DNA of 64,000 nucleotides from Macrostomum hystrix (Eukaryota > Platyhelminthes > Macrostomidae): positions 2,418,001-2,482,000 of the forward strand of contig CATNEN010000031.1 of the NCBI GenBank assembly GCA_950097015.1. Reading direction: 5' to 3'. Each line of letters opens with the position of its first letter. The first letter of the stretch is position 1. The notes under the pieces are model-generated. The model was not told the DNA's origin, searched no databases, and saw nothing but the letters and a program-made list of their open reading frames with translations. Shown piece after piece: positions 48,276 to 59,481 of the stretch. The position numbers were made by a program, and so were the translations under genes.

Positions 48276-50069
48276 TTTAGTCTTTTAGGGAATTAGTTAT
48301 CTGTGAATGAAGCCGAATTTCTTTAACTGACAACAGATGAAGAATCCCTCTGCCAGAATGTTGCACATAATCAGCTTCTGTGTATTTCAGACCGACAAAA
48401 ACAGAGGAAAGGTGACCTAGAAAAACGGTAAACATAATTTAGTAACTTAAACTGGCTTATAGAATTTCAAAATTTGGTGCAACTGCATTAACTCATGAAT
48501 CTATAACTAGCCTATGCACAAAGCGCAATTAAAACCGCGTTTATCGTTGTGTTGAAAGAAACTTATTGAAAAGAAGAGAAAAAGTGTCCATTACTGACAG
48601 AAAAATAAGTAACGAGCAGTTAAGAAAAATATCGCAACTGTATCATACTTTATACTAAAATAAATAGAGGCAGGTTGAGAAAAAATATATGGAAATGTAT
48701 AAATAAACAATAGAGAGGCAAAAAGTAGTGAAAACTGCAAAATAAATTCGTTGAGAATTGTCTTCTTGAGGATAGTGGGTCTAAATCTATATTTCGCTGC
48801 TTGCTGGTTCAATGCAAAATCTACATAAAACACAACGCCCAACCTTCAAAGTTTGATTGGTCAATGACTAAGTGTGTTGCTATTCTTAGAATAGCACGTG
48901 ACTTGAGCTCAGCCAATAGCATTTCAAAGGCTAAGACTTCACTATATATATTACAGTTTTTGGTAATGTCCCTGAAGTTGTCATTGAAAAAACTATCTAA
49001 AACTACTTTAACTACAACGATGAACAGACTTATACCACAATGACTCACTAACTTCAGTTTCAGGTAAATTATACTTAGGAATTCCTTGCCAAGCAATCAC
49101 AAAGCGATTGTAACATAACGAGTGAGTTTTGGTACCGTCACAATGAATTGATGTTATAAAAATATGGAAATAATTAGGTACAGAAGCATTCTCAGCTGCA
49201 AAAATAGCAATCAACCAATTGCAATGTACCTTCAAAAACCTTACGCCCAATACTAGCTTTATAGATAAAAATCTATATTGAAGGCAGCTCAGGAAAAGCA
49301 TAAAAATTCATGGCTGTTAAAAAGCTTATCCGAGCATCAAAGCCATAAAACCGATTGCTTATTTATGGTCGTCAGGCAACTAAGCCCCTTCAATTCTGCC
49401 CGAAAGCAGGAGTTATAAGAAAAAACGTTGACGAAATGATTTTTTTTGGGATTAGAATTCGTGTAATGAAATATGCAGTAAAAATGTTGGAACAAGAAAG
49501 CAATGGAAGAAATAAGTACATTGGGCAGACGACCTGAAGCCGTTAATGTCAAGAGAAAAACCTAATTTTTAGACGAGATTGAGAGAAAGGGAGGTTGGTG
49601 GGCGAGTAGCCAATGAGGAGAAAATGAGGGAATGTGTGAAGCAGCCAATCATGAGAAAATGAGGTCAAGGGTGAAGCAGCCAAAGGAGAGATAATGAGGT
49701 GGTGGGCGATGCAGCCAAACGAACGAACTAAAACGAACTAAACAGAATAGAACGGTAATGTAGTACATGAAATTGGAACAGATTTCCGGGAGCTGAGTGC
49801 ACCAATGCGGCTAAAACAATATAATCAACGGATTATGCGTGCGTTCGATGCGGAAAGATGAGACTGGATTATCGGCATCATCAATGGACGAATATTAAAG
49901 CAAAACGAGTCGCCAAATGGAACAGCAAACCAGCCAACTAGCTAACTGGCCAACACTCAGTCTTTCTCAAACGGAAAACACCAAACAAGACTCTGTGACA
50001 AATGAAGCATTGTTAGCTTGTACCCACCCCAAATATGGAGTCACGTCACGTGATCCATTCGCGCGCCGC
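48276..50069. other. AT-rich spacer, 3' side of synaptotagmin
   Basis: No gene recognised. At about 49590-49710 there are three imperfect copies of a roughly 44-bp purine-rich unit (GCAGCCAA...GAGA(A/T)AATGAGG). The 3' UTR of synaptotagmin should start here, but I found no canonical minus-strand AATAAA close to its stop. Confidence 0.45.
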
Positions 50070-51296
50070 TTACGACTTCTCTGGCATCTCCTGCAGCGTG
50101 TGCCACTGGGCGATGGGCCGCCTGGGATTGGCCAGCATGTCCGACCAATGGCGCAGCTCGGCCTGCGTGGCTGTGCAGCCCAGCACAATGCGACCAATGG
50201 GCTCGCTGGTACCGATGCGATCGTAGTCAACCACCGTGACAATCAGCGTGACCTTCTGGATCTGCTCAAACGGAACCTCGAAAGTGAACGATTCGTTGTA
50301 GTACGGGTTCAGAGTGCATTTCTTGATGGTAGTCTTCTTCTTCTTCAGCCGCTTGCCGTTCATCATCAGCGACAGCTTCACGTACGGATCCGACAGACCG
50401 CCAACGTCCATCTTCTTGAGGTTCTTGGCCTCCAGGATCACGATGGTCAGCTTGCCTGCTGTTGGCACGTAGCGCAGCGAGAAGCATATGTCGCCCAGCT
50501 TGTTGCTCTTGTCGTCCTCGCTCTCCGGCGGATCCACGTCCTTCCACTCCTCGATGACGCGGGCCAGATCCATGCAGCCCAGCGGCAGCTTGATCAGGCC
50601 GATCTGGTCGTGTTTGGAGAATCGGTCAAAGTCGTAGATGGCAAACACCAGCGTCTTCGAGGGCACGTCAGCGTACGGCACCTTGAAGATGAAGGTCTCG
50701 TTGAACACTGGGTTGAGCGTCTTGCGGTGCACCTTGGTCTCGAACTTCTTCTTCTTGTCTGGCAGGATGTAGACCTTCACGTAGGGGTCCGAGGTGCCGC
50801 CCATGTCCATGGCGGGCAGGTCGGAGGCTTGGATGACACCAACGGACAGCTCGCCCTTCTGGAAGTCGTAATCCAACGAATATTGCAGCTTGCCGAGTTT
50901 CTCGACCTCCTTCTCCTCGGCGCCCTCGTTGTCCTCCATGGCGTCGGCGAGCTCCTCCATGTCCGGCTGCACTTTCTCCTTGCCCAGCTCGCCACCGAGC
51001 AGCTGCACGTTCTTCATGTCCACCGCGCCCTTGCCCTTCTTGCCGTCCTTGCCGCCCTTCTTCTTGCTCTTGCAGATGCAGTGGCGGCAGACGCAGAACA
51101 GAATCAGCAGCACCAGCAGGGCGGCGCCAACCAGGATTGCGATGACCGCAGCCTTGGGCACGTGCATCTTCTCGGACAGGAAGTCGAGCGCGACGTCGGC
51201 CTTCTTCAGCGCCTTCTCCCTGGCGCTCTCCTCCGTGGTGCCGGGCGTGCCCTCAGCGCCGCCGCCGCTGCTCGACGTGGTGGCATCGTCGGTCAT
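50070..51296 (-). CDS. SYT1: Synaptotagmin-1
   Basis: A single 408-residue ORF without introns. Layout: short Ser/Gly/Thr-rich lumenal N-terminus, one transmembrane helix ([20 protein letters not shown], about 51-70), palmitoylation-type cysteines (CVCRHCIC), a Lys-rich linker, then C2A and C2B. C2A keeps the calcium aspartates in [11 protein letters not shown] and [10 protein letters not shown]2B has [11 protein letters not shown] and [10 protein letters not shown], with Glu at the last calcium-ligand position where Asp is usual. The polybasic strand [12 protein letters not shown] and the C-terminal HW...PIAQWHTL typical of neuronal synaptotagmins are present. Role: synaptic-vesicle calcium sensor that couples calcium entry to SNARE-driven fusion. 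Total length is close to SYT1 (about 420). The complete lack of introns is unusual for this family. SYT2-like paralogy cannot be excluded. Confidence 0.95.
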   Translation of the reverse strand: MTDDATTSSSGGGAEGTPGTTEESAREKALKKADVALDFLSEKMHVPKAAVIAILVGAALLVLLILFCVCRHCICKSKKKGGKDGKKGKGAVDMKNVQLLGGELGKEKVQPDMEELADAMEDNEGAEEKEVEKLGKLQYSLDYDFQKGELSVGVIQASDLPAMDMGGTSDPYVKVYILPDKKKKFETKVHRKTLNPVFNETFIFKVPYADVPSKTLVFAIYDFDRFSKHDQIGLIKLPLGCMDLARVIEEWKDVDPPESEDDKSNKLGDICFSLRYVPTAGKLTIVILEAKNLKKMDVGGLSDPYVKLSLMMNGKRLKKKKTTIKKCTLNPYYNESFTFEVPFEQIQKVTLIVTVVDYDRIGTSEPIGRIVLGCTATQAELRHWSDMLANPRRPIAQWHTLQEMPEKS

Positions 51297-52394
51297 CTCG
51301 CTGGCTTTTGTTTAAATTGTACAGTTAAGCTTTGCCTGGCGAAAGGCCAATAGTTATCTTGTTTCTGTTCTACTGAGTCCCGCGCAGGCTACGCAAAGGC
51401 TGAGGAATGGGATCAGGAAGCAGATGGGATCTGGCGGCGAGAGTTTGGGAGAGGGCCAATATTTAAAAAAAATCCAATCCCAACCCCTACCAGTCCGTCC
51501 GCCCGGACGTTGGTGGTCACCGCGAGACCTCACTCCGTTGGCTGATCGATTCCCGACTCTTCCCCTCCCATCTGCGACCCTCCGCCTCTGCCACCAGCGC
51601 CTCATTCACTGCTCTCAGTTGCCAACGGTAACCGGAGTCCTAACAGTCGATCGATATAAAGCGAAGGCCCGCGGCCAAGGCCTGCAGGCAGAAAAACTCC
51701 CACAGGAGGGGAGGGGGATGAGAGAAACAAGCTGGCCCTGCCTCTCCCCTGTCTGAGCGACCAGTCCGCAGCTCCACCAACCCCCCCAGCCAAAGAGGGG
51801 CTTAAAAAAGGGGGGCGGCCGGAGCTGCTAAAACTGGGCTTCTCATCCGGCACTAAAGGCTAGCCATGCATATTTTTTAGCAAAGAGTGGGATTTGCGAG
51901 GCTTTGGGAGAATAGGAAATGGTGAAACGGAGAGAGAGAGGGGGAAGGAGAACTGTGTTGGAAGAGAATGAGCAGATGCGCGCTGAGCCCATATGCATTT
52001 TTCTGGCAGGGGTCGATGTCCAGCCGTTGTGAGCAGGGGTCGGCTGGGGATGGGCTAATTTTAGACTTTTGGCATGCACCAAAAACCGGCCGCCAGAAAA
52101 CTCATGCCGCGCTGCCAACTAAAGTGTCTTCAAACTCCCAATGGTCTAACAGCCAGTCTCAATTTTGGCTCTTCCAGATCCAGAATACATCAAGTCCCTT
52201 GTGGAGCCTGTCCGCTCCATGTGAAACTGCCATGACTTCAACAGAAGTCCAAATTCTGCTTTACTTTAATGCAACAGATGAAAACCGCCGAGATTCAATA
52301 GAATGTTTGGCGACGCTTTTGACAAATGACTGGTCATAATGGTAGCTTCAGTTAAAGCCATTTACACAGCTAATGAACAGCGTGTGAAAATTAG
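51297..52394. other. Upstream region of synaptotagmin
   Basis: GC-rich from about 51370 to 51840, as expected for a promoter region, then AT-richer. A TTTAAATA stretch on the minus strand (about 51460) lies about 165 nt upstream of the start codon and could serve as a TATA-like element. No other gene was recognised. Confidence 0.35.
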
Positions 52395-54425
52395 ACAACA
52401 GCGTGTGACAGTTTATAACTGAATGTGACAGTTAGATAAAAGGGTGTGACAGTTGGATAACAGGATGTGACAGTTGGATAACAGGATGTGACAGTTGGAT
52501 AACAGGATGTGACAGTTGGATAACAGGATGTGACAGTTGGATAAAATGGTGTGACAGTTGGATAACAGGATGTGACAGTTGGATAACAGGATGTGACAGT
52601 TTAATAACTGAATGTGACAGTTAGATAACAGGGTGTGACAGTTGGATAACAGGATATTAAGGTTGAATAACAGGATGTGACAGTTAAATAACAGGTTGAA
52701 TAACAGGATGTGACAGAATAATAATTGGATGTCACAGTTGACTAATAGGGTGTGACAGTTGGATAGTAGAAAGTGACAGTTGAATAACAGGGTGTGACAG
52801 TTGAAAAACAGGGTGTGACAGCAGAATAAAAGGGTGTGACAATTGAATAACAGGGTGTGACAATTGAATAACAGGGTGTGACAGCAGAATAAAAGGGTGT
52901 GACAGCAGAATAACAGGGTGTGACAATTGAATAACAGGGTGTGACAATTGAATAACAGGGTGTGACAGTTGGATAACAGGGTATGACACTTATATAACAG
53001 AGTGTGACAGTTGAATAACAGGGTGTGACAGCAGAATAACATGGTGTGACAGCAGAATAACATGGTGTGACAGCAGAATAACATGGTGTGACAGCAGAAT
53101 AACATGGTGTGACAGCAGAATAACATGGTGGGACTGTTGGATAACAGGGTGTGACAGTTGAATAACAGGGTGTGACAGCAGAATAAAAGGGTCTGACAGT
53201 TATATAACAGGATGTGACAGTTGAAAAACAGGATGTGACAGTTTAATAACAGGGTGTGACAGCAGAATAAAAGGGTCTGACAGTTATATAACAGGGTGTG
53301 ACAGCAGAATAACAGGGTGTGACAATTGAATAACAGGGTGTGACAGTTCGATAACAGGATGTGACAGTTGAATAACAGGATATTAATGTTGAATAACAGG
53401 ATGTGACAGAATAATAATTGGATGTGACAGTTGACTAATAGGGTGTGACAGTTGGATAACAGGGTGTGACAGTTGAATAATAGAAAGTGACAGTTGAATA
53501 CCAGTTTGTGACAGTTGGATAACAGGGTGTGACAATTGAATAACATGGTGTAACAGCAGAATAACAGGATGTGACAGTAGAATAACATGGTGTGACAGCA
53601 GAATAACAGGGTGTGACAGATGAATAACATGGTGTGACAGCAGAATAACAGGGTGTGACAATTGAATAACAGGGTGTGACAATTGAATAACAGGGTGTGA
53701 CAACAGAATAACAGGGTGTGACAGCAGAATAACAGGGTGTGACAGTTGAATAACGGGATGTGACAGCAGAATAACAGGGTGTGACAGCAGAACAACAGGG
53801 TGTGACAGTTGAATAACGGGATGTGACAGCAGAATAACAGGGTGTGACAGCAGAATAACAGGGTGTGACAGTTGAATAACGGGATGTGACAGCAGAATAA
53901 CAGGGTGTGACAGCAGAATAAAAGGGTCTGACAGTTATATAACAGGGTGTGACAGTTGAATAACAGGGTGTGACAGCAGAATAACAGGGTGTGACAGCAG
54001 AATAACAGGGTGTGACAGCAGAATAACAGGGTGTGATAGCAGAATAACAGGGTGTGACAGCAGAATAACAGGGTGTGACAGCAGAACAACAGGGTGTGAC
54101 AGTTGAATAACGGGATGTGACAGCAGAATAACAGGGTGTGACAGCAGAATAACAGGGTGTGACAGTTGAATAACGGGATGTGACAGCAGAATAACAGGGT
54201 GTGACAGTTATATAACAGGATGTGACAGTTATATAACAGGATGTGACAGTTATATAACAGGGTGTGACAGCAGAATAACAGGGTGTGACAGCAGAATAAC
54301 AGGGTGTGACAGCAGAATAACAGGGTGTGATAGCAGAATAACAGGGTGTGACAGCAGAATAACAGGGTGTGACAGCAGAATAACAGGGTGTGACAGCAGA
54401 ATAACAGAGTGGGACTGTTGGATAA
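52395..54425. repeat. Large minisatellite, 21-bp unit
   Basis: About 97 diverged copies of a 21-bp unit of the form TGTGACAGCAGAATAACAGG plus G, alternating with GTTGGATAA, GTTGAATAA, GTTATATAA and ATTGAATAA variants. The period is a multiple of three, producing spurious minus-strand ORFs of 671 and 352 codons rich in CHTLLFC or TPCYSAV repeats. Blocks of several units recur (for example near 53720-53880 and 54060-54180). Confidence 0.97.
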
Positions 54426-54969
54426 CATCTCATAAATAGGTCAATAAAATCTAAAGCGAAACTTTCATTAGAAATCGGCAGGCCAAGACACAAAAAATTT
54501 CACACCAAAAGTACAGGATCCTTCGAAGATAGTCGATTGCTTCAGAATAATCAGTCTCTTGATTCCATGAAGTTCACTGGGAATCCTTAATGAGCATCGA
54601 AGGCGGGTTTGAGCTAGAATCTCAAACTGGGCCCCGAATCATCAATCATCAATCGAGCTATTGCGACTGAATGATTTGAGAGGGCCAGTGGGGTAGAGCA
54701 GGGGTAGAGCCTGAATTTGGAGGCATTCACGGATAACTGTGAAATGTGAATCATTACTATCACATAGTATGGTATAATATGGCAATAACTATTATACGAT
54801 GACCCACTTGTCTGCGCTGGCTAGGAAGCACGAGCGGAACCAGTCACATTTAGTCTCCAATAATGGCTCATCAATATTTTCTAAATCTATTTTTAGCAAC
54901 AAGCTTTTTGCTAAAATCCAAGCAGGCCTGATTGATCGCATGTCTATTTTGTATTTATCTTTTATTTGA
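54426..54969. other. Spacer between two minisatellites
   Basis: Single-copy AT-rich DNA. A minus-strand 69-codon ORF (54792-55001) has fairly protein-like composition (ends CDWFRSCFLASADKWVIV), but I cannot match it to a family. It may be an isolated exon or transposon fragment. Confidence 0.35.
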
Positions 54970-56610
54970 AAAAGTAGGGTTAACAACTGGCAATGCACCA
55001 AATGATTATGTACTCACTGTTGACAGTGAGTCAAGGATAGCAACCTGGTAATCCACTGAATGAGTAGGGTTAACAACTGGCAATGCACCAAATGATTATG
55101 TACTCACTGTTGACAGTGAGTCAAGGATAGCAACCTGGTAATCCACTGAATGAGTAGGGTTAACAACTGATAATCCACTGAATGAGTAGGGATAGCAACT
55201 GATAATCCACCGAATGAGTAGGGTTAACAACTGATAATCCACTGAATGAGTATGGATAACAACTGATAATCCACTGAATGAGTAGGCATAACAACTGATA
55301 ATCCACTGAATGAGTAGGGATAGCAACTGATAATCCGCTGAATGAGTAGGGAATGCAACTGATAATCCGCTGAATGAGTAGGGATAGCAACTGATAATCC
55401 ACTGAATGAGTAGGGATAGCAACTGATAATCCGCTGAATGAGTAGGGAATGCAACTGATAATCCGCTGAATGAGTAGGGATAGCAACTGATAATCCACTG
55501 AATGAGTAGGGATAACAACTGAAAATCGACTCAATGAGTATGGTTAACAACTGATAATCCACTGAATGAGTAGGGATAACAACTGATAATCCACTGAATG
55601 AGTAGGCATAACAACTGATAATCCACTGAATGAGTAGGGATAGCAACTGATAATCCACTGAATGAGTAGGGATAACAACTGATAATCCACTGAATGAGTA
55701 GGGATAACAACTGATAATCCACTGAATGAGTAGGGATAGCAACTGATAATCCACTGAATGAGTAGGCATAACAACTGATAATCCACTGAATGAGTATGGT
55801 TAACAACTGATAATCCACTGAATGAGTAGGGATAACAACTGATAATCCACTGAATGAGTAGGCATAACAACTGATAATCCACTGAATGAGTAGGGATAGC
55901 AACTGATAATCCACTGAATGAGTAGGGATAACAACTGATAATCCACTGAATGAGTAGGGATAACAACTGATAATCCACTGAATGAGTAGGGATAGCAACT
56001 GATAATCCACTGAATGAGTAGGCATAACAACTGATAATCCACTGAATGAGTAGGGATAGCAACTGATAATCCACTGAATGAGTAGGGATAACAACTGATA
56101 ATCCACTGAATGAGTAAGCATAACAACTGATAATCCACTGAATGAGTAGGGATAACAACTGATAATCCACTGAATGAGTAGGGATAGCAACTGATAATCC
56201 ACTGAATGAGTAGGGATAGCAACTGATAATCCACTGAATGAGTAGGGATAACAACTGATAATCCACTGAATGAGTAAGCATAACAACTGATAATCCACTG
56301 AATGAGTAGGGATAACAACTGATAATCCACTGAATGAGTAGGGATAGCAACTGATAATCCACTGAATGAGTAGGCATAACAACTGATAATCCACTGAATG
56401 AGTAGGGATAACAACTGATAATCCACTGAATGAGTAAGCATAACAACTGATAATCCACTGAATGAGTAGGGATAACAACTGATAATCCACTGAATGAGTA
56501 GGGATAGCAACTGATAATCCACTGAATGAGTAGGGATAACAACTGATAATCCACTGAATGAGTAGGGATAACAACTGATAAAATACTGAATGAGTGGGGA
56601 TAACAACTGA
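54970..56610. repeat. Large minisatellite, 32-bp unit
   Basis: About 50 copies of a 32-bp unit containing CTGATAATCCACTGAATGAG with a variable TAGGGATAAC, TAGGGATAGC, TAGGCATAAC or TAAGCATAAC joint. The left end (54974-55155) consists of two copies of a larger roughly 107-bp unit that adds a TACTCACTGTTGACAGTGAG palindrome. Blocks of 5-8 units recur in the array. All long minus-strand ORFs here are repeat artefacts. Confidence 0.97.
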
Positions 56611-57062
56611 AATAACATATAACAACAAAGTCAGACATAAGAAATAACTATGAAAACGGACCTGCAATCGGATGTTTCGCCAAGAAGAGACGAAGTGAGC
56701 ACACAGTGGAGCATGAGCACATACACAAACACGCACTTCACTGTATTTCCCCCAGGGCAGAGGAGGGCAGGAACACGGATGGCAAAAGCTAATGCAGAAG
56801 CAGAACCTGAATTGACTTGGCATTCTTATCTCGAGGAGCAGCGGCAGGCCGAGACGGGGGGCTCCGGAGGGACTGAGACGAGGTGGTTGCTAAGAGACTG
56901 AACAGCGACTTCATTAGAATAACAAGACGAGTGGAGAAGACGCGGCTGAGAATTTTATCATGCGAAAATGAACTTTATTAGTCATTCATTAAGTATGCTG
57001 AGAGGCTGGCAAACAGAGAGAGTGAATGCGGTGGGTGGCATCAACAGTGATGTCTATGTCAT
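56611..57062. other. Spacer between two minisatellites
   Basis: About 450 bp, GC-richer around 56740-56900. No gene recognised. Confidence 0.4.
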
Positions 57063-57760
57063 CGGTGGTGTGGCGGTATATATCAAAGGATCGGTGGTGT
57101 GGCGGTATATATCAAAGGATCGGTGGTGTGGCGGTATATATTAAAGGATCAGTGGTGTGGCGGTATATATCAAAGGATCGGTGGTGTGGCGGTATATATT
57201 AAAGGATCGGTGGTGTGGCGGTATATATTAAAGGATCAGTGGTGTGGCGGTATATATCATAGGATCGGTGGTGTGGCGGTATATATCAAAGGATCGGTGG
57301 TGTGGCGGTATATATTAAAGGATCGATGGTGTGGCGGTATATATCAAAGGATCGGTTGTGTGGCGGTATATATTAAAGGATCAGTGGTGTGGCGGTATAT
57401 ATCATAGGATCGGTGGTGTGGCGGTATATATCAAAGGATCGGTTGTGTGGCGGTATATATTAAAGGATCGAAGGTGTGGCGGTATATATCAAAGGATCGG
57501 TTGTGTGGCGGTATATATTAAAGGATCGGTGGTGTGGCGGTATATATCATAGGATCGGTGGTGTGGCGGTATATATTAAAGGATCAAAGGTGTGGCGGTA
57601 TATATCAAAGGATCGGTGGTGTGGCGGTATATATTAAAGGATCGGTGGTGTGGCGGTATATATCAAAGGATCGGTGGTGTGGCGGTATATATCAAAGGAT
57701 CGAATGTGTGGCGGTATATAACAAAGGATCGGTGGTGTGGCGGTACATCAAAGGAGCAGA
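57063..57760. repeat. Minisatellite, 29-bp unit
   Basis: About 24 copies of a 29-bp unit containing GGTGTGGCGGTATATATCAA with ATCAAAGGATC, ATTAAAGGATC or ATCATAGGATC variants. Three units (87 bp) are a multiple of three, so ORFs of about 100 codons appear; they are artefacts. Each unit contains TATATA. Confidence 0.96.
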
Positions 57761-57896
57761 TGTTGGCGGTGCATCAAAAGAACAGATGATGGCGGGTCAT
57801 CAAAGGAACAGATTGAACAAAATAAGTATGCAGCGCCATCTTTAGGCAAACAGGTAATAAAGTATTTACACCATACTAGTCTCAATCTAGTGAACC

Positions 57897-58109
57897 CTAA
57901 TCCACCAGATCCTGCAGCTTCCGTTTCAGGCCTCGCCTCGAAGGCCCAGCAGCCGTGTTTCGGATGGCGCAGCAGGAGAGGCTGGCCAGGCAGGTGAGGG
58001 CGGGGAACAGAAGCGGCAGGCTGAGCAGTCCAGTGCCTGGCGGTGAATCGGCCAGCCACACAGCGCCGAAGCAGAGCAGGAAGATCCACAGCTTGTCAGA
58101 GACTCTCAT
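57897..58109 (-). CDS. Possible small secreted or membrane protein (70 aa)
   Basis: Minus-strand ORF from ATG 58109 to the stop at 57897. It has a strong hydrophobic N-terminal segment (LWIFLLCFGAVWLA), a second hydrophobic stretch (LLSLPLLFPALTCLASLSCC) and a short basic tail (RRGLKRKLQDLVD). The frame is also open upstream to 58256. GC-rich composition like real exons here and the signal-like start argue for a gene. There is no homologue I recognise. A neuropeptide-type precursor or a small two-helix membrane protein are both conceivable. Confidence 0.3.
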   Translation of the reverse strand: MRVSDKLWIFLLCFGAVWLADSPPGTGLLSLPLLFPALTCLASLSCCAIRNTAAGPSRRGLKRKLQDLVD

Positions 58110-58604
58110 TTGGGCAGGTCTGCTAGCATAATTAGCAAGCGTGTGTGAGAGAGCAGCTTGTAAATTATATGCTGTCGGCTGAAGCAGAAAACTGCATTTT
58201 CGATTTATTTCCGCTGTTGCCTGGATTTGATTTTCTCTAAATTTGAACTGGGGCAAATATTTTATGCAGATAGTGGCCTAAAGAGTATCGTTGAAGGTAC
58301 TGTTATGTATTCAGCCAGTGTTAATTCTCTGGTACTTTGTGCATAATTATGCGCATTAGATAGCTCGTGATCCTACAACAAAACAACCAGAGCAATGCGC
58401 AGACAAAGCATGAGCTGATTTCTATAACTGCGGTGCTCAGGTCCGCCCATTCTTTAAAAGTGCATTGTTTAATCGTCCATTTCTTCCTTTTTATGTTCGT
58501 TCATCTACCGCAATAGTTTGTAATTGAATCTTTTTTAATGCAGAATCTGATAATTCAAAGCATTATAAATCAACATTTTTACTTTTTAACGTCCTGAACT
58601 CTGA
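58110..58604. other. AT-rich spacer
   Basis: No gene or ordered repeat recognised. Confidence 0.4.
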
Positions 58605-59035
58605 CCAGGTCCGACAGACACCCTCCCAGATCCCCAGGCTGATCAGACACCCTCCCAGATGCCCAGGCTGATCAGACACCCTCCCAGATGCCCAGGCTGA
58701 TCAGACACCCTCCCAGATGCCCAGGCTGATCAGACACCCTCCCAGATGCCCAGGCTGATCAGACACCCTCCCAGATACCCAGGCTGATCAGACACCCTCC
58801 CAGATGCCCAGGCTGATCAGACACCCTCCCAGATCCCCAGGCTGATCAGACACCCTCCCAGATTCCCAGGTCCGACAGACACCCTCCCAGATCCCTAAGT
58901 TGATCAGACACCCTCCCAGATTCCCAGGTCCGACAGACACCCTCCCAGATCCCAAAGTTGATCAGACACCCTCCCAGATTCCCAGGTCCGACAGACACCC
59001 TCCCAGATCCCCAGGCTGATCAGACACCCTATCAG
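58605..59035. repeat. Minisatellite, 29-bp unit
   Basis: About 14 copies of a 29-bp unit containing CAGACACCCTCCCAGATGCC. The first half is very uniform. In the second half units with GGCTGAT, AAGTTGAT and GGTCCGA joints alternate in a 58-bp pattern. Confidence 0.95.
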
Positions 59036-59481
59036 TGAATAAATCTTCAAATGCATTACAAACATACTAAATTAAGCACGTTCAATAGGCTTATGACAAA
59101 GAATCTAAACAAGAATACTGAGAATCTCCTGTTTATTTTTCAAGTCAACGCAAACTTCAACGATAAAATTTTATTTTACTGCACAGAGTAAAAACGAGTA
59201 CTTCTACTTGCGGTAGTATTAAATGAAAGCAAAATTATAATTTTTAACATCCGAAAAACCCGAAAACTTAGCAAAAAGGGAATTTAATTAAATGCAGATA
59301 TTAATAAATTTAAGAAAATATATATATCTGTTTCCTAGTCAATAATTGCCACATGTTCTTAGAAATTAGAAACCATTTTCTAAGAAACAAACCTTAAGTT
59401 GCGTGTTTTTTCTAGAGCCTAGTTTTTCAAGATCTAGACCCATTCACAGTCACAGCCACAGTCTGGCAAAGTCTACCGAAG
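59036..59481. other. MGME1 3' flank
   Basis: AT-rich DNA beyond the MGME1 stop. A minus-strand AATAAA (plus-strand TTTATT at 59132-59137) lies about 345 nt after the stop and is a possible polyadenylation signal. Confidence 0.4.

Noticed and set aside
49917..51353. 478-codon plus-strand ORF opposite synaptotagmin
   Set aside because: Antisense shadow of a GC-rich gene; its translation is low-complexity Leu/His/Val-rich and the minus strand encodes a clear synaptotagmin.
52413..54493. 671- and 352-codon minus-strand ORFs with CHTLLFC or TPCYSAV repeats
   Set aside because: Products of the 21-bp minisatellite; no non-repeat domain, and overlapping frames give similar ORFs.
55096..56823. Minus-strand ORFs up to 430 codons with THSVDYQLL and YPYSFSGLS repeats
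   Set aside because: Products of the 32-bp minisatellite in several frames.
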